Shown here in pieces: positions 49,519-61,364 of a DNA stretch of 64,000 bases. Each line of letters opens with the position of its first letter. Position 1 is the stretch's first letter. The translations under genes and the position numbers were made by a program. The notes below the pieces were generated by a model that was not told the origin of the DNA, ran no database searches, and saw nothing but the letters and a program-made list of their open reading frames with translations. This DNA is from Methanoregulaceae archaeon UXB-2016 (lineage in GTDB: Archaea > Halobacteriota > Methanomicrobia > Methanomicrobiales > Methanospirillaceae). The stretch spans positions 1 to 64,000 of the forward strand of contig SISS01000024.1 of the NCBI GenBank assembly GCA_004332335.1, read 5' to 3'.

Positions 49519-52500
49519 TTGGGAGGACTTGAACTGCTGCGGCGGGATATGGCCCGGATCCGGGACCAGGTAACCGAAGGTGCGGCAACCGGTCCCCACT
49601 GTTCGGATACGCAGCCACTCCGTGCCGAGCTTCTCTCGGCCGATCAGCTCTCGATCCATGCGCGGGAGATGACGGGCTGGTACGGTGTCGACATGCGCGG
49701 CGGCGAGGATCGCCTCCTTCCGCGCCTGGCCGAGAACGAGGTCCTGCTGCTCGAGACCTTCACCCTTATCACGGCGGCCCTCGAGATGAACCGCCGGATC
49801 GCCCCTGCCGGCGAATGGCTTCTCGACAACTTCTACCTGGTCGAGGAGCAGATCCGGACGGCACGCCGCCACCTCCCGCTCGGATACAGCCGTCGCCTGC
49901 CGCGCCTCGAGAACGGCCCCCTCGCCGGCTATCCCCGCGTCTACTTCATCGCCCGCGAGCTGATCGCCCACAACGACGGGCGCGTCGACCTCGAGGTCCT
50001 CAGTGCCTTCGTCAGCGCTTACCAGTCGGTCACGCCGCTGCGGCTCGGCGAACTCTGGGCGATCCCGATCATGCTCCGCCTCGCCCTGATCGAGAACCTG
50101 CGCCGGGTCTCGGCCCAGATCGGAGCGAACAGGGTCGACTCGGACAGTGCCTCGGTCTGGGCTGACCGGATGATCGAGGTCGCTGAACGCGATCCGAAGA
50201 GCATGATCCTGGTCGTGGCCGAGATGGCCCGGTCGGACCCGCCCATGACGAGCGCGTTCGTGGCCGAGCTGGCCCGCCAGCTCAGGGGCCGTTCACCCGT
50301 TCTCACGATCGCCCTGACCTGGATCGAGCAGCGGCTCTCGGAGATGAGCCTGACCATAGAGCAGATGATCCAGCTCGAGACCCGGGCCCAAGCGGCGGAC
50401 CAGGTCTCGATCGGCAACTCGATCACATCGCTCCGGACCCTCGACGGGATCGACTGGCGCGAATTCGTCGAGCGGTTGTCGGTCGTGGAACTGGTGCTCA
50501 GGGAGAACCCGCAGGATCCCTACGCCGCAATGGATTTTGCGACCCGCGACCGGTACAGGCACGTGGTCGAGCGGCTCGCCCGCCACTCGCCCCTCAGCGA
50601 GGAAGAGGTCGCCCGCCGGGCGATGGCGCTCGCGGTCGATCGTCGCATCCGGCTGGGGGGGGCCGATCGATCGGCCCATGTCGGCTACTTTCTGATCGAT
50701 CAGGGCCTCCCAGAACTGGAACGGGCGATCGACCACCAGCCCTCGATCGCCGAGCAGCTCCGACGCATCGGGCGGCAGTCTCCCCTGCCCCTGTACCTCG
50801 GCGGGATCATGTTGGGTTCGGGTCTGCTTACGGCCCTCGGTGCGATTCAGGCCGGCCTCTCGGGCACGTCGCTGCTGGTACTGAGCCTGCTGGTCCCGGT
50901 GTTACTGGTGGCCGCAAGCCAGACCGCAGTCTCGCTCGTGAACTGGGCGTCGATGCTCATGGCCAAGCCCAAGATCCTGCCGCGGCTCGACTTCGATAAC
51001 GGGATCCCGATCGAGTCCCGAACCATCGTCGTGGTGCCGACCGTCATCTCCCGCTTCGATGATGTCGACCGGCTGCTCGAGGGGTTCGAGGTCCGCTACC
51101 TCGGCAACCGCGATCCGCAGCTCTCTTTCGTGCTCCTGACCGACCTGCCGGCAGCCGACAGTGAAGCGATGCCTGAGGACGCGGCTCTTGTCGAGTATGC
51201 CGTGAGCGGGATTGAGGAGCTCAACTCCCGGTACGCGGACGAGGGGCGATCGCCCTTCCTGATGCTGCATCGGCCCCGGCAATGGAACGCCCGGGAAGGG
51301 CGGTTCATGGGATACGAGCGCAAGCGCGGCGCGATCGAGGCGCTGAACAGGCTGCTGATAGAGGGTGACCGGGAAGCCTTTGCCGTGATTGCAGGCGAGC
51401 TCGGCGAACTCGACGGAACCCGATACGTGCTGACGCTTGATGCCGACACCGAGCTGCCGCGCGACGCGGCCCGCCGACTGGTCGGGACCGCTGCCCACCC
51501 CCTCAACCAGCCCGTGGTGGACCCGGTTCTCGGTCGCGTGATCGCCGGGTACGGTGTCTTCCAGCCACGGATCGGGCTCTCGCTGACCGGCTCGGCCCTC
51601 TCGCGGTATGTTCGGATCTTCGGAGGTGAACCGGGGATCGATCCCTATACCCGTGCCGTCTCCGACGTCTACCAGGACCTCTTTCGCGAGGCTTCCTTCA
51701 TCGGCAAGGGCTGCTACGACCTCGCGGCCTTCGGCACGACCCTCGGTGCGCGATTTCCCGAGAACCGGATCCTCTCGCACGATCTGATCGAAGGATCGTA
51801 TGCCCGGACCGCGCTCGTGACCGATGTGGTCCTCTTCGAGGACTATCCGCCCCGGTACCTGACCGACGTCTCCCGCCGTCAACGCTGGACCCGTGGGGAC
51901 TGGCAGATCGGTGCCTGGGCCCTTCCAATCGTCCCCGCTCCCGAGGGCGGCCACCGGGCCAATACGCTATCGATCCTCTCGCGCTGGAAGATCGTCGACA
52001 ATATGCGGCGCAGTCTGGTCGCACCGGCCGAGCTCCTCCTGCTCTTCATGGGATGGCTGCTCCTCCCGAACCCGGTCCTCTGGACCGTCGCGGCCGCAGC
52101 TCTGATCTTTGCACCCCCAATAATCACGTTCCTCTTTCAGGTCCTCCAGAAGCCGCGGGATCAGAGCCTCCTCCTCCACCTCCAGGATGCAGCCCGGTCG
52201 GCACCGCGGTACTTCGTCCAGCCCGTCCTCTCTCTGGTCCTCCTTCCGTTCGAGGCGGCCTTCGGACTCGATGCGATTCTGCGGACGCTCGGTCGGCTCC
52301 TCGTGACCGGCCGGCGACTTCTTGAATGGACCACTTCGCGCGATGCCGGGCGGACCGCCTCCGACCTCCCCGGGCACTATCGGCGGATGTGGCCGGCGGT
52401 TGCAGCGGGGCTCGGGGCAGTTCTGCTGACGGGTTTCATCCGGCCCGAAGCCCTGCCTCCGGCCCTTCCGCTTGTCGGACTCTGGTTCGCCTCTCCGGCC

Positions 52501-55500
52501 GTGGCATGGTACCTCAGCCAGCCCCTTGCCGTCCCTGCCCCTACCCTTGATCCGAAGCAGGTGCAGTTCCTCCGCTCGGTCTCGCGGCGGACCTGGCGGT
52601 TCTTCGAGGTCTTCGTCGGGCCGGAGGAGAACTGGCTTCCGCCCGACAACTACCAGGAATATCCGGTCGAGCGGATCGCGCACCGGACCTCGCCCACCGA
52701 TATCGGTCTCGCCCTCCTCTCGACACTCGCGGCGCTGGACCTCGGGTACCTCTCGCCGGCACAGCTCGTCGAGCGGCTTGAGCACTCCTTTGAGACTTTG
52801 GGCCTGCTCGAGCGGTTCCGGGGTCACCTCTACAACTGGTACGATACGATCACGCTAGACCCGCTTCCCCCGCGCTACGTCTCGACCGTCGACTCGGGGA
52901 ATTTCGTCAGCCACCTGCTCACGCTTCGCGCCGGGCTCGCCGAGCTCGGTGAGGTCCCCCTGCTCTCGCAGGCGGCTCTCGATGGGGTCGTCGACACCGT
53001 CCGGGAGCTCCAGGCTGCAGTCCGGGAGACCGTACGCGACCGTGATGAGCTGACCTTTGTCTCCCCGGTGAACACAGGGCGAATCGACCGCGTAGAAGAA
53101 CTCCTGACCACAGCGGGCCCGTCCTTTGCCGATCGATACGCGGCTCTGGCCCGGTGTGCCGATGAGGTCCTGCAGATCGCCGGGGATCTCAAGACGAACG
53201 CGGACGAGGAGGTCCGCTGGTGGATTGGAGCCCTCGAGCTGCAGGTCCACGGTCTCCGGCAGTACGTCGACGACCTTCTCGGGTGGTGGGCCGTCGCCCC
53301 TCGCGACCAGGCCTTCTGGGATCGGATCGTGGTCGCCGGCCCCGAGGAGGTCGGTAAGGTCGTGGCGGCGCTCGCAGCGTGCGATAGCGAGGCCCCGGGC
53401 CTGGTCGGCCTGCGGCAGCTGGAGGCCGACCTTCTGCCCGCAGTCGATCTGCTTCTGACCCGGATGCTGGCCACCCGGGGTCCCTCCCGTCCCGATCAGG
53501 CGGATTCAGGCACGACGCTGATGGCTCTCCGGGAACGGCTCCACAGTGCCGGAGGCCTGGCAGGGGTGCTGCTCGACCGCCTCGAGCGGCTGGGCGCTCG
53601 AAGCGCCGAGCTCGTGGAGATCGAGACGGCCTTCCTCTTCGACCCGACCCGAGACCTGCTCGCGATCGGCTATAATGTCGCCGAGCTCCGCCGCGACCCC
53701 TCGTTCTACGATCTCCTCGCCTCCGAAGCGCGCCTTGCCTCGTTTATCGGCATCTCGAACGGGGAGCTGCCTCAGGCCCACTGGTTTGCGCTCGGTCGCA
53801 TGCTCACCTCGAGCACGGGCGGCCCGCTCCTTCTCTCCTGGTCGGGGTCGATGTTCGAGTACCTGATGCCGCTCCTCGTCATGCCGAGTTATCCTGAGAC
53901 CCTGCTGGACCAGACTTGCATCGCCGCAGTCCGCCGGCAGATCGAGTACGGGCGGCAGCGGGGAGTGCCGTGGGGTGTCTCAGAGTCCGGGTACAACCTG
54001 ACCGATGCGAACATGAACTACCAGTACCGGGCTTTCGGCGTGCCGGGGCTCGGGTTCAAGCGAGGGCTGGGCGAGGATCTGGTGATCGCTCCGTACGCAA
54101 CCGCGCTCGCGCTCATGGTCCTCCCGACCGAGGCGACGGAAAACCTCGAGGCGATGGCGTCCGCCGGCTTCTACGGGCGGTACGGGTTCTACGAGGCGGT
54201 CGACTACACCCCCTCCCGGGTCTCCCACGGCCAGTCGTTTGCAGTCGTCCGATCGTTCATGGTCCATCACGCGGGGATGTCACTGCTGGCACTCGTTTCG
54301 ATGCTCCTCGACCGGCCCATGCAGCGCCGCTTCCTGGCCGTCCCCGAGATCCGGGCGACCGATCTCCTGCTCCAGGAGCGAGTGCCGAAGGTAACTCCTT
54401 TCTATCCGCACGCGATCCGCCGTGACGGGTTGGTCCGGCGAGGCGCCGAGGGAGAGGCACTGATCCGGGTCTTCACGACCCCCGACACCCCGCGTCCCGA
54501 GGTCCATCTTCTCTCGAACGGGCGGTACCACGTGATGGTTACGAACGCCGGCGCGGGATACTCCCGCTGGCGCGATTTCGAGCTGACCCGCTGGCGCGAG
54601 GACCCGATCGCCGATGAGCACGGCTTCTTCTGTTACGTGCGCGACGTCGAGAGCGGCCGGTTCTGGTCGACCTGCAACCAGCCGTCCCTAGAGCCGGCCG
54701 AGCACTACGAGGCGATCTTCCAGCAGGCCCGGGCCGAGTTCCGCAGGCGCGACGACGAGCTCGATGTCCATACGGACGTCATGGTATCGCCCGAGGATGA
54801 CATCGAGCTCCGCCGGGTCCGGATCACCAATCGTTCGTGGCACCGACGGACGGTGGAGTTGACGAGTTATGCCGAGGTCGTTCTCGCTCCTCAGGGCCAG
54901 GACGTCTCCCACCCCGCCTTCTCGAACCTCTTTGTGACGACCGAGCTCATCCCGGAGCGGAACGCCATCCTGGCCACGCGCCGGCCCCGGTCTTCGAGCG
55001 AGCATCCTCCCTGGCTCGTGCACATGATGGTCGTCGATGGAATAACCGTACGCGCCACTTCGTTCGAGACCGACCGGGCCCGTTTCATCGGGCGCGGCCA
55101 CACGCTCGCGGATCCGGTCGCGATGACCGACTCGTCGGTCCTCTCCGGAACAGCCGGCTCGGTCCTTGATCCGATCATGGCCATGCGCCGCACGGTCTCC
55201 GTCGAGCCCCAGGAGACCGTGACCATCCACCTCTATCTCGGCCTTGGCGAGAATCGGGAACGTGCTCTCGAACTTGTGGAAAAGTACCAGGATGTTCACA
55301 TGGGCGAACGGGTGACCGAACTGGCCTGGACGCACACCCAGGTGATGCTCCGCCAGCTCAACGCGACTGAGGCCGACGCCCAGCTCTTCGCCCGCCTTGC
55401 CTCGGCGATCATCTACCCGAACCCCGCACGCCGTGCCCCCGCAGATATCCTTGTGCGGAACCGGCGGGGCCAGAGCGGGCTCTGGGGATACGGCATCTCG

Positions 55501-58323
55501 GGGGATCATCCGCTCGTGCTCGTCCGTATCGAGAGCACGGCCCGTATCGGGCTGGCCCGACAGATGATCCAGGCCCATGCCTACTGGCTCCGCAAGGGGC
55601 TCGTCGCGGACCTGCTGATCTGGAACGAAGACGTGACCGGCTATCGCCAGAACCTGAACGATGAGATCCTGCGACAGGCGGCTCTCGGCCCGGACCCGCA
55701 TCTGCTGGACCGACCCGGGGGCATCTTCGTCCGCCGGCTCGATCAGATCCCCGAGGAGGACCGCTTCCTCATGCAATCGCTCGCCCGCGTCATCGTGAGC
55801 GACCAGGACGGCTCACTGGCCGAGCAGGTCGAACGAACGCGCTGGACCGAGCCTCAGGTTCCGCAGCTCCTGCCCGCCCGCCCGCAGGCCGCGCCGTCGA
55901 AGGAGACTCCACCAGTCGGAGAGACCCTCGAGTTCTACAACGGCTATGGCGGCTTCTCTCCCGACGGGCGGGAGTATGTGATCGAGAGCCGCCCCGGGCA
56001 GGTCACGCCGGCGCCCTGGGTGAACGTGCTCGCCAACCCGCAGTTCGGCTCGGTCGTCTCGGAGAGCGGCTCGTCCTATACCTGGGCCGAGAATGCCCAC
56101 GAGTTCCGGCTCACCCCCTGGTGGAACGATCCGGTCACGGACCGGACGGGCGAGGCCTTCTACATGCGGGATGAGGAGACCGGGGCGTTCTGGTCGCTCT
56201 CGCCCCTGCCTGCCCGGGGCGAGGGGTCCTACGTGACCCGCCACGGGTTCGGGTATTCGGTCTTCGAGCATGTCGAGGGCGGACTCTCGTCGACCATGAC
56301 CGTCCACGTCGCGGTCGATGCCCCGGTCAAATTCTGGCACGTTCGCGTACGCAACCGCTCGGGCCGCGCCCGTACGGTCACCGTCACCGGGTACCTCGAA
56401 TGGATCCTCGGCGATCTTCGAGCCTCGACGGCGATGCATGTCATGACCGAGATCGACCCCCTTACGGGGGCTCTCTTCGCACGGAACGCCTACAACACCG
56501 AGTTTCCCGCCCGGGTCGCGTTCTTCGACGTGAACGAGTTGAACCGGAGCGTCACGGGCGACCGGCACGAGTTCCTCGGCCGGAATGGGCGTCTGATCCA
56601 TCCGGCGGCCCTCGGCCGGGTCCGCCTCTCCGGAAGGGTGGGAGCGGGTCTCGACCCGTGCGGCGCCCTCCAGGCCGTCCTGGAACTCGCCGACGGCCAG
56701 ACCCTCGACCTGGTCTTCATCCTCGGCGTCGGCCGCGACCTCGACGAGGCGCGTTCGCTCGTGCAGCGGCACCGCGGGCTCGGACAGGCCCGGACCTCGC
56801 TCGACTCGGTCCGTCAGTACTGGGACTGGACACTCTCGGCCGTCACGGTCGAGTCCCCCGACCGGTCGATCGACCTGCTCCTGAACGGCTGGCTCCTCTA
56901 CCAGGTCATTTCGGCCCGGCTCTGGGGCCGATCCGGGTACTATCAGTCCGGCGGCGCCTTCGGCTTCAGGGACCAGCTCCAGGACGTGATGGCGCTGCTT
57001 CATGCCGAGCCGCGTATGATCCGGAAACACCTGCTCGTGGCTGCAGGGCACCAGTTTGTCCAGGGAGATGTTCAGCACTGGTGGCATCCCCCGACCGATC
57101 GGGGGGTGCGGACCCGCTGTTCGGACGACTATCTCTGGCTTCCGTACGTGGCCTGCCGCTACGTCCTCTCCACTCGCGATACGGGGATCCTCTCGGAGCG
57201 CGTTCGGTACCTCGAGGGGCGTCTGCTCATGCCCGATGAGGAGGCTTACTACGACCTCCCGACGATCTCGGATCAGCAGGGGACGCTCTACGAGCACTGC
57301 GTCAGGGCGATCGAGTACGGCCTCCGTTTCGGTGCGCATGGACTGCCTCTGATCGGCTCGGGCGACTGGAATGACGGCATGAACCGGGTCGGCGAGAAGG
57401 GACAGGGCGAGTCCGTCTGGCTCGGTTTCTTCCTCTACACAGTCCTGCTCCAGTTCTCGGGGATCGCGCGGGGACGGGGCGACGATGCCTTCGCCGATCG
57501 GTGCGTGACCGAGGCCGTCCGCCTCTCCACGAACCTGGAGAAGGCCGGCTGGGACGGCGAATGGTACCGCCGGGCCTACTTCGACGACGGGACCCCTCTC
57601 GGCTCGGCTGAGAACGAGGAGTGCCGTATCGACTCGATCGCCCAGTCCTGGGCGGTGCTCTCGGGGGCTGTGGATCAGAATCGGGCGCGCAGGGCAATGG
57701 ACGCCCTCGACAGGTTCCTGGTCCGGCGTGACGATGGTCTGATCGCCCTCCTCACCCCGCCCTTCGACCATGCGGAGCCCTCGCCGGGATATATTCGCGG
57801 GTATGTTCCGGGCGTTCGAGAGAACGGCGGCCAGTACACCCATGCGGCCATCTGGGCTGTCATGGCCTTCGCCGCGCTCGGCGAACCGCATAAGGCCTGG
57901 GAACTCTTCGACCTGATCAACCCGGTCCGGCACGGCCAGACCCGTGCCGAAATCGAGCGGTACCGCGTCGAGCCGTACGTGGTTTCGGCAGACGTCTACG
58001 CCATCCCGCCCCACACCGGGCGGGGCGGGTGGACCTGGTACACGGGGTCGGCAGGCTGGATGTACCAGCTCCTGATCGAGTCGCTGATCGGCCTCCGTTT
58101 CGACGTGGACCTGCTCCGGTTCTCCCCCTGCCTTCCCGCAGGTTGGGAGCGGTTCGTGATCCGCTACCGTTTCCGCGAGACTGTCTATCTGTGCACCATC
58201 CGGGCAACCGGGACGGCGTGCGGTATCCGCTCGGTCAGGGTCGACGGTGTCGAGCAGCCCGATCGCACTGTCCGGCTGGTCAACGATCACCAGCCTCACG
58301 CGGTCGAGGTCGAGATCGGCTGA
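49519..58323 (+). CDS. Cyclic beta-1,2-glucan synthase-like protein (GT84-GH94, NdvB/ChvB type)
   Basis: A 2934-residue membrane enzyme, the size of bacterial Cgs/NdvB (about 2800-2900), predicted to make beta-1,2-linked glucan from UDP-glucose. Domains in order: N-terminal helical region; membrane segments near 422-490; GT-A/GT84 core with catalytic DADTELPRD (Asp641/Asp643) and [10 protein letters not shown] (QRW at 788-790); more membrane segments near 834-875, 898-920 and 957-997; a glycoamylase-like domain from about 1015 ([23 protein letters not shown]) to about 1590 ([13 protein letters not shown] region); two beta-sandwich modules (about 1665 and 2140); and the GH94 phosphorylase-like catalytic domain with [10 protein letters not shown] (2614-2622). 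The start is TTG 49519, with GGAGG nine bases upstream. It stands alone, with no ndvA-type exporter nearby. Confidence 0.93.
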   Translation: MGGLELLRRDMARIRDQVTEGAATGPHCSDTQPLRAELLSADQLSIHAREMTGWYGVDMRGGEDRLLPRLAENEVLLLETFTLITAALEMNRRIAPAGEWLLDNFYLVEEQIRTARRHLPLGYSRRLPRLENGPLAGYPRVYFIARELIAHNDGRVDLEVLSAFVSAYQSVTPLRLGELWAIPIMLRLALIENLRRVSAQIGANRVDSDSASVWADRMIEVAERDPKSMILVVAEMARSDPPMTSAFVAELARQLRGRSPVLTIALTWIEQRLSEMSLTIEQMIQLETRAQAADQVSIGNSITSLRTLDGIDWREFVERLSVVELVLRENPQDPYAAMDFATRDRYRHVVERLARHSPLSEEEVARRAMALAVDRRIRLGGADRSAHVGYFLIDQGLPELERAIDHQPSIAEQLRRIGRQSPLPLYLGGIMLGSGLLTALGAIQAGLSGTSLLVLSLLVPVLLVAASQTAVSLVNWASMLMAKPKILPRLDFDNGIPIESRTIVVVPTVISRFDDVDRLLEGFEVRYLGNRDPQLSFVLLTDLPAADSEAMPEDAALVEYAVSGIEELNSRYADEGRSPFLMLHRPRQWNAREGRFMGYERKRGAIEALNRLLIEGDREAFAVIAGELGELDGTRYVLTLDADTELPRDAARRLVGTAAHPLNQPVVDPVLGRVIAGYGVFQPRIGLSLTGSALSRYVRIFGGEPGIDPYTRAVSDVYQDLFREASFIGKGCYDLAAFGTTLGARFPENRILSHDLIEGSYARTALVTDVVLFEDYPPRYLTDVSRRQRWTRGDWQIGAWALPIVPAPEGGHRANTLSILSRWKIVDNMRRSLVAPAELLLLFMGWLLLPNPVLWTVAAAALIFAPPIITFLFQVLQKPRDQSLLLHLQDAARSAPRYFVQPVLSLVLLPFEAAFGLDAILRTLGRLLVTGRRLLEWTTSRDAGRTASDLPGHYRRMWPAVAAGLGAVLLTGFIRPEALPPALPLVGLWFASPAVAWYLSQPLAVPAPTLDPKQVQFLRSVSRRTWRFFEVFVGPEENWLPPDNYQEYPVERIAHRTSPTDIGLALLSTLAALDLGYLSPAQLVERLEHSFETLGLLERFRGHLYNWYDTITLDPLPPRYVSTVDSGNFVSHLLTLRAGLAELGEVPLLSQAALDGVVDTVRELQAAVRETVRDRDELTFVSPVNTGRIDRVEELLTTAGPSFADRYAALARCADEVLQIAGDLKTNADEEVRWWIGALELQVHGLRQYVDDLLGWWAVAPRDQAFWDRIVVAGPEEVGKVVAALAACDSEAPGLVGLRQLEADLLPAVDLLLTRMLATRGPSRPDQADSGTTLMALRERLHSAGGLAGVLLDRLERLGARSAELVEIETAFLFDPTRDLLAIGYNVAELRRDPSFYDLLASEARLASFIGISNGELPQAHWFALGRMLTSSTGGPLLLSWSGSMFEYLMPLLVMPSYPETLLDQTCIAAVRRQIEYGRQRGVPWGVSESGYNLTDANMNYQYRAFGVPGLGFKRGLGEDLVIAPYATALALMVLPTEATENLEAMASAGFYGRYGFYEAVDYTPSRVSHGQSFAVVRSFMVHHAGMSLLALVSMLLDRPMQRRFLAVPEIRATDLLLQERVPKVTPFYPHAIRRDGLVRRGAEGEALIRVFTTPDTPRPEVHLLSNGRYHVMVTNAGAGYSRWRDFELTRWREDPIADEHGFFCYVRDVESGRFWSTCNQPSLEPAEHYEAIFQQARAEFRRRDDELDVHTDVMVSPEDDIELRRVRITNRSWHRRTVELTSYAEVVLAPQGQDVSHPAFSNLFVTTELIPERNAILATRRPRSSSEHPPWLVHMMVVDGITVRATSFETDRARFIGRGHTLADPVAMTDSSVLSGTAGSVLDPIMAMRRTVSVEPQETVTIHLYLGLGENRERALELVEKYQDVHMGERVTELAWTHTQVMLRQLNATEADAQLFARLASAIIYPNPARRAPADILVRNRRGQSGLWGYGISGDHPLVLVRIESTARIGLARQMIQAHAYWLRKGLVADLLIWNEDVTGYRQNLNDEILRQAALGPDPHLLDRPGGIFVRRLDQIPEEDRFLMQSLARVIVSDQDGSLAEQVERTRWTEPQVPQLLPARPQAAPSKETPPVGETLEFYNGYGGFSPDGREYVIESRPGQVTPAPWVNVLANPQFGSVVSESGSSYTWAENAHEFRLTPWWNDPVTDRTGEAFYMRDEETGAFWSLSPLPARGEGSYVTRHGFGYSVFEHVEGGLSSTMTVHVAVDAPVKFWHVRVRNRSGRARTVTVTGYLEWILGDLRASTAMHVMTEIDPLTGALFARNAYNTEFPARVAFFDVNELNRSVTGDRHEFLGRNGRLIHPAALGRVRLSGRVGAGLDPCGALQAVLELADGQTLDLVFILGVGRDLDEARSLVQRHRGLGQARTSLDSVRQYWDWTLSAVTVESPDRSIDLLLNGWLLYQVISARLWGRSGYYQSGGAFGFRDQLQDVMALLHAEPRMIRKHLLVAAGHQFVQGDVQHWWHPPTDRGVRTRCSDDYLWLPYVACRYVLSTRDTGILSERVRYLEGRLLMPDEEAYYDLPTISDQQGTLYEHCVRAIEYGLRFGAHGLPLIGSGDWNDGMNRVGEKGQGESVWLGFFLYTVLLQFSGIARGRGDDAFADRCVTEAVRLSTNLEKAGWDGEWYRRAYFDDGTPLGSAENEECRIDSIAQSWAVLSGAVDQNRARRAMDALDRFLVRRDDGLIALLTPPFDHAEPSPGYIRGYVPGVRENGGQYTHAAIWAVMAFAALGEPHKAWELFDLINPVRHGQTRAEIERYRVEPYVVSADVYAIPPHTGRGGWTWYTGSAGWMYQLLIESLIGLRFDVDLLRFSPCLPAGWERFVIRYRFRETVYLCTIRATGTACGIRSVRVDGVEQPDRTVRLVNDHQPHAVEVEIG

Positions 58324-58522
58324 GCGGGCGAGACTGTCCCGCAGGCTGATTCCCGGACCACCCTGCCGGGGCGCGAGGCGCCGTTCGGGCGCGCCTGAGT
58401 GGGGCGGTCAGTCCGCTTTTCCGGTGATGGTATTGTGCCTGTACCCTGAAGCAGAAGCGCTGCCGGAACACGAATGCCCGTCAGGGGGCTGGTGCGCGGC
58501 GAGAGGAGACCTTCGGCACGTT

Positions 58523-58528
58523 AAAAAA
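58523..58528 (-). terminator. Oligo-T terminator of the Thr-rich protein gene
   Basis: TTTTTT on the minus strand, 10 bases past the stop at 58539, in the 215-base gap between it and the glucan-synthase-like gene. Confidence 0.55.
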
Positions 58529-58538
58529 GAGGAGGTGA

Positions 58539-59078
58539 TCAGGACCGGCGGGCAGCCAGCAGGGCGACGATTGCGAGCGCGAGGATCGAGAGGGCGGTGA
58601 AAGGCAGACCTGCCCGGGTCGTCGAGCTCGTGGGCGTTGCAGTCTTCAGGGCGACGCCTGTCGTCGTCTCCGCCGCCATCGTGGTGTTCGGAGTCACGTT
58701 CTCCGTCGGGGAAGCCTTTGGCGTCGTCGTGACCGTCACCGCACCGGTGTACTCGTCCGATCCCGAGACGACGGCAGACGAGACCGACGGGAACGGGGTC
58801 ACGGTCGTGATGGATGTCTGGGTGACCGTCGGCACGAGGGTCATGGTCTCGTTGCCTGTTGGGGTGACTGTCGGTTCGAGTGTGAATGTCTCGTTACCCG
58901 TGGGCGTGACCGTCGGTTCGAGGGTGGTGGTCTCGTTGGCGGTCGGTGTGAGTGTCGGCGTCGTGGTATTGGCGGCGTCGGAGGTGGCGATCTCGGCTGC
59001 AACCGGGGAGATCCCAATGGCCAGGAACCCCAGGACGAGTCCGAAGATGAGAATCGTCGTCTTTACGTGGAGTTTCAT
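58539..59078 (-). CDS. Secreted Thr-rich surface protein with C-terminal membrane anchor
   Basis: 179-residue predicted exported protein. Seen: a signal peptide (ILIFGLVLGFLAIGISPVAA, cleavage near residue 28), then a Thr/Pro-rich stalk with three tandem 14-residue units beginning NET (48-61, 62-75, 76-89), each with an N-glycosylation sequon, and further Thr/Val-rich sequence. The end is a membrane helix with a basic tail (LPFTALSILALAIVALLAARRS), like archaeosortase-type or stop-transfer anchors. ATG 59078 has AGGA nearby. It is likely glycosylated and cell-surface exposed; function unknown. Confidence 0.82.
   Translation of the reverse strand: MKLHVKTTILIFGLVLGFLAIGISPVAAEIATSDAANTTTPTLTPTANETTTLEPTVTPTGNETFTLEPTVTPTGNETMTLVPTVTQTSITTVTPFPSVSSAVVSGSDEYTGAVTVTTTPKASPTENVTPNTTMAAETTTGVALKTATPTSSTTRAGLPFTALSILALAIVALLAARRS
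58812..58937 (-). repeat. Three tandem 42-base repeats in the Thr-rich gene
   Basis: The 126 bases encode NETTTLEPTVTPTG, NETFTLEPTVTPTG and NETMTLVPTVTQTS. The first two units are nearly identical, so expansion was probably recent; copy number may vary between strains. Confidence 0.75.
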
Positions 59079-59651
59079 GGTCCTAAACGTACACGGGTTT
59101 CCGGTATGAAGATTTCGAACGCTATTGCCCTGAACCTCAATATCCCGGATGGGAAATAGATACCTGGATCGGAAACTATTGTGATCCGGCACCGACCCGG
59201 TCGCCCGCCCGGGAATATGCCGTGCCTCTTCTCCCTGGATCGAACTGGGACACCAACCGGCTCTACTCCTCCGGGAGCTGGCAGGTACCTCCGGTCCAGG
59301 GACCCTGATCTATCTTCTGGAGCCGTTGAGTTTCGCCACCCCCCTTATCGAGAGGTTCTCGGACGGAATACCGTCTTCGGACCGGCAGCCTGCGCGTCCG
59401 CTCAGGCTGCGCGTTCCGTCGGAGCGTCTCCGGACAAGTGAACACCGTCAGCCCGCAAAGAGGCCGCACGCCTCACTTCGCAGGTTCCCCCACGGCTCGC
59501 GCCGGACCCGTGGCGAGTCACCACCATGCAGGTCGTTGCGGACCCGGTTGAAAAAGATAGATGCGATCGGTGATGCGGTCACGAACAGCCAGACACCTTC
59601 CCCGGGGCTTGCCACGCGCCGGGCATCGGCTCCCGGGTCTCCTGATCTCCG
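59079..59651. other. 573-base region without a supported gene
   Basis: Reading frames here lack ribosome-binding sites and family-like sequence. The left end must hold the promoter of the Thr-rich gene. CTGCGCG occurs twice near 59390-59415. I see no tRNA or clear terminator. A degraded gene cannot be excluded. Confidence 0.45.
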
Positions 59652-61181
59652 CTACCGGGTCTGTTCGCGGAGGCTTCGCCGGAGAAGTTTCCACCCGTGG
59701 ACACGGGGAAGGCTCTCGACCAGCTCGAGCCTTCGCGGGATCTTGTACCCGGCAAGACGGGATTCACAGAACCCGCGGAGTTCGTCGAGCGTGAGCGAGC
59801 GGCCCGGAGCGGGCACGACGGCCGCGACCGGGATCTCGCCCCGGCGCTCGTCGGGCAGGCCGTAGACCGCGACGTCGATGATCGCCTCGTGTCCGATCAG
59901 AACGTCCTCGACCTCGGTCGGGTAGATCTTCCAGCCCGACATGATGATCATGTCCTTCTTCCGATCCGTAATGAAGAGGATGCCGTCGTTGTCGAGGATG
60001 CCGATGTCCCCGGTCAGGAACCAGCCGTCCTCGCGAAAGACTGCGGCCGTCGCTTCGGGCTGGCCCCAGTACCCGCAGGCGACGGAGGGGCCGCGCAGCG
60101 CGATCTCCCCGGCCGTCCCCGGCGGGAGCTCGCGGTCGGAGTCCTCCGCGTCGACGATCCGCACCTCGGTGTACCCGACTGCGACGCCGACCGAGCGATA
60201 GTCCCGGGTGAGGGCCGGATAGGCCGGCAGGGTCACGGTCCCGGACCCGATCACGATCGTCTCGGAGAGGCCGTAGGCGTTCGCGACCGGGATCCCAAAC
60301 CGCTTATCGAAGGCCTCCCAGACGGTGGGGAGGAGCGAGCCGCCCCCCGAGATGATGACCCGTGCCGAGGCGAGGGCCGCGTCGGCCTCTCGTCCGGCAT
60401 GGACCAGGGCGTGAATGACGGGGGGCATACCGGCGAGGACCGTCGGCCGGAACTCCTGCGCGAGCGCAAGGTAGGAGTCCAGGTCGAAGCGGCCCATCGC
60501 GACCCAGGTGCCCCCGGCGCGAAGGGTGGCAAGCCCCCACGAGCACCCGACATGCCCCATCGGGTAGATTCCGAGGTAGATATCCCCGGGGCCGAGCGAG
60601 AGCGCCTCGCGTTCGGCGTCGAGCGCGGACATCCAGGCACCATGGGTGAGCATGGCCCCCTTGGGGCGCCCCGTCGTCCCGGCCGTATACTGGATGTGGC
60701 AGAGATCGTCGAACGAACAGTGGACTGGCCGCATCCCGGCGTCTCCCGACTGGAGATCATCCCATCCGACCTCGTCCGCCTCCCCTCCGCCGACCACGAT
60801 CCGACGCAGCAGGGTCGGGCAGTCCCCGGCGATCGCCCTTGTCATCGGCCCCCCTGATCCGTCCGTGATCACGGCCACTGCGCCGGCATCGTTGATCGCA
60901 TGGGCGAGCTCGCGCTCGCGATATGCGATGTTCGTCGGGACGGCGACAGCCCCCATGCGCCAACAGGCGAGGTATCCGATCAGGTACTCGGCCGAGGAGT
61001 CGAGGTAGATGCAGACCCGGTTCCCGCGGTCGACCCCGAGTTCGATGAGACCGCGCGCAAGCCGGTTCGTCATGGCCCGGAGTTCGCGATAACTGAGCGA
61101 CACCCCGCGGTCCGGCTGGACGAACGCGGTCTTGGCCTCGGGGACGAGACGGGCATCGAGGAGCGTGGTGACGTTCGGCAT
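59652..61181 (-). CDS. AMP-forming acyl-CoA synthetase (ANL superfamily)
   Basis: 509-residue ligase that activates a carboxylic acid with ATP to acyl-AMP and then acyl-CoA. Seen: the P-loop-like YTAGTTGRPKGAMLTHG, NAYGLSETIVIGSG, GWFLTGDIGILDNDGILFITDRKKDMIIMSGWKIYP and the C-terminal catalytic Lys in VHGWKLLRRSLR. The substrate could be a medium- or long-chain fatty acid, aryl acid or other carboxylate. ATG 61181 follows a TATA box by about 29-37 bases, so the mRNA is almost leaderless; the open frame continues upstream without family sequence. Confidence 0.93.
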   Translation of the reverse strand: MPNVTTLLDARLVPEAKTAFVQPDRGVSLSYRELRAMTNRLARGLIELGVDRGNRVCIYLDSSAEYLIGYLACWRMGAVAVPTNIAYRERELAHAINDAGAVAVITDGSGGPMTRAIAGDCPTLLRRIVVGGGEADEVGWDDLQSGDAGMRPVHCSFDDLCHIQYTAGTTGRPKGAMLTHGAWMSALDAEREALSLGPGDIYLGIYPMGHVGCSWGLATLRAGGTWVAMGRFDLDSYLALAQEFRPTVLAGMPPVIHALVHAGREADAALASARVIISGGGSLLPTVWEAFDKRFGIPVANAYGLSETIVIGSGTVTLPAYPALTRDYRSVGVAVGYTEVRIVDAEDSDRELPPGTAGEIALRGPSVACGYWGQPEATAAVFREDGWFLTGDIGILDNDGILFITDRKKDMIIMSGWKIYPTEVEDVLIGHEAIIDVAVYGLPDERRGEIPVAAVVPAPGRSLTLDELRGFCESRLAGYKIPRRLELVESLPRVHGWKLLRRSLREQTR

Positions 61182-61209
61182 GCGTTGCGATAGAGTTTTG
61201 TGGAGCGGG

Positions 61210-61218
61210 CTATATAGG
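61210..61218 (-). promoter_or_regulatory. TATA box of the acyl-CoA synthetase gene
   Basis: CCTATATAG on the minus strand, 29-37 bases before ATG 61181; predicts a leader of only a few bases and fits the lack of a Shine-Dalgarno. Confidence 0.6.
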
Positions 61219-61364
61219 CGTGGCGTTATCCGGGCCGCTGCTCCGGTGCCGACAGGCGGCACTTCGGTTGCGAATGCCAGGGAGACGCGTGAGGGGAGGT
61301 GCGCAATGAAGACGCCGGACCTGCATGAGGAAAAAGAATAACAGTGGCGATTCCATCTGATCCC

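Noticed and set aside
55813-58299. 2.5 kb open frame on the minus strand (828 codons)
   Set aside because: It is wholly inside and antisense to the glucan-synthase-like gene; its composition mirrors the coding strand and no domain is visible.
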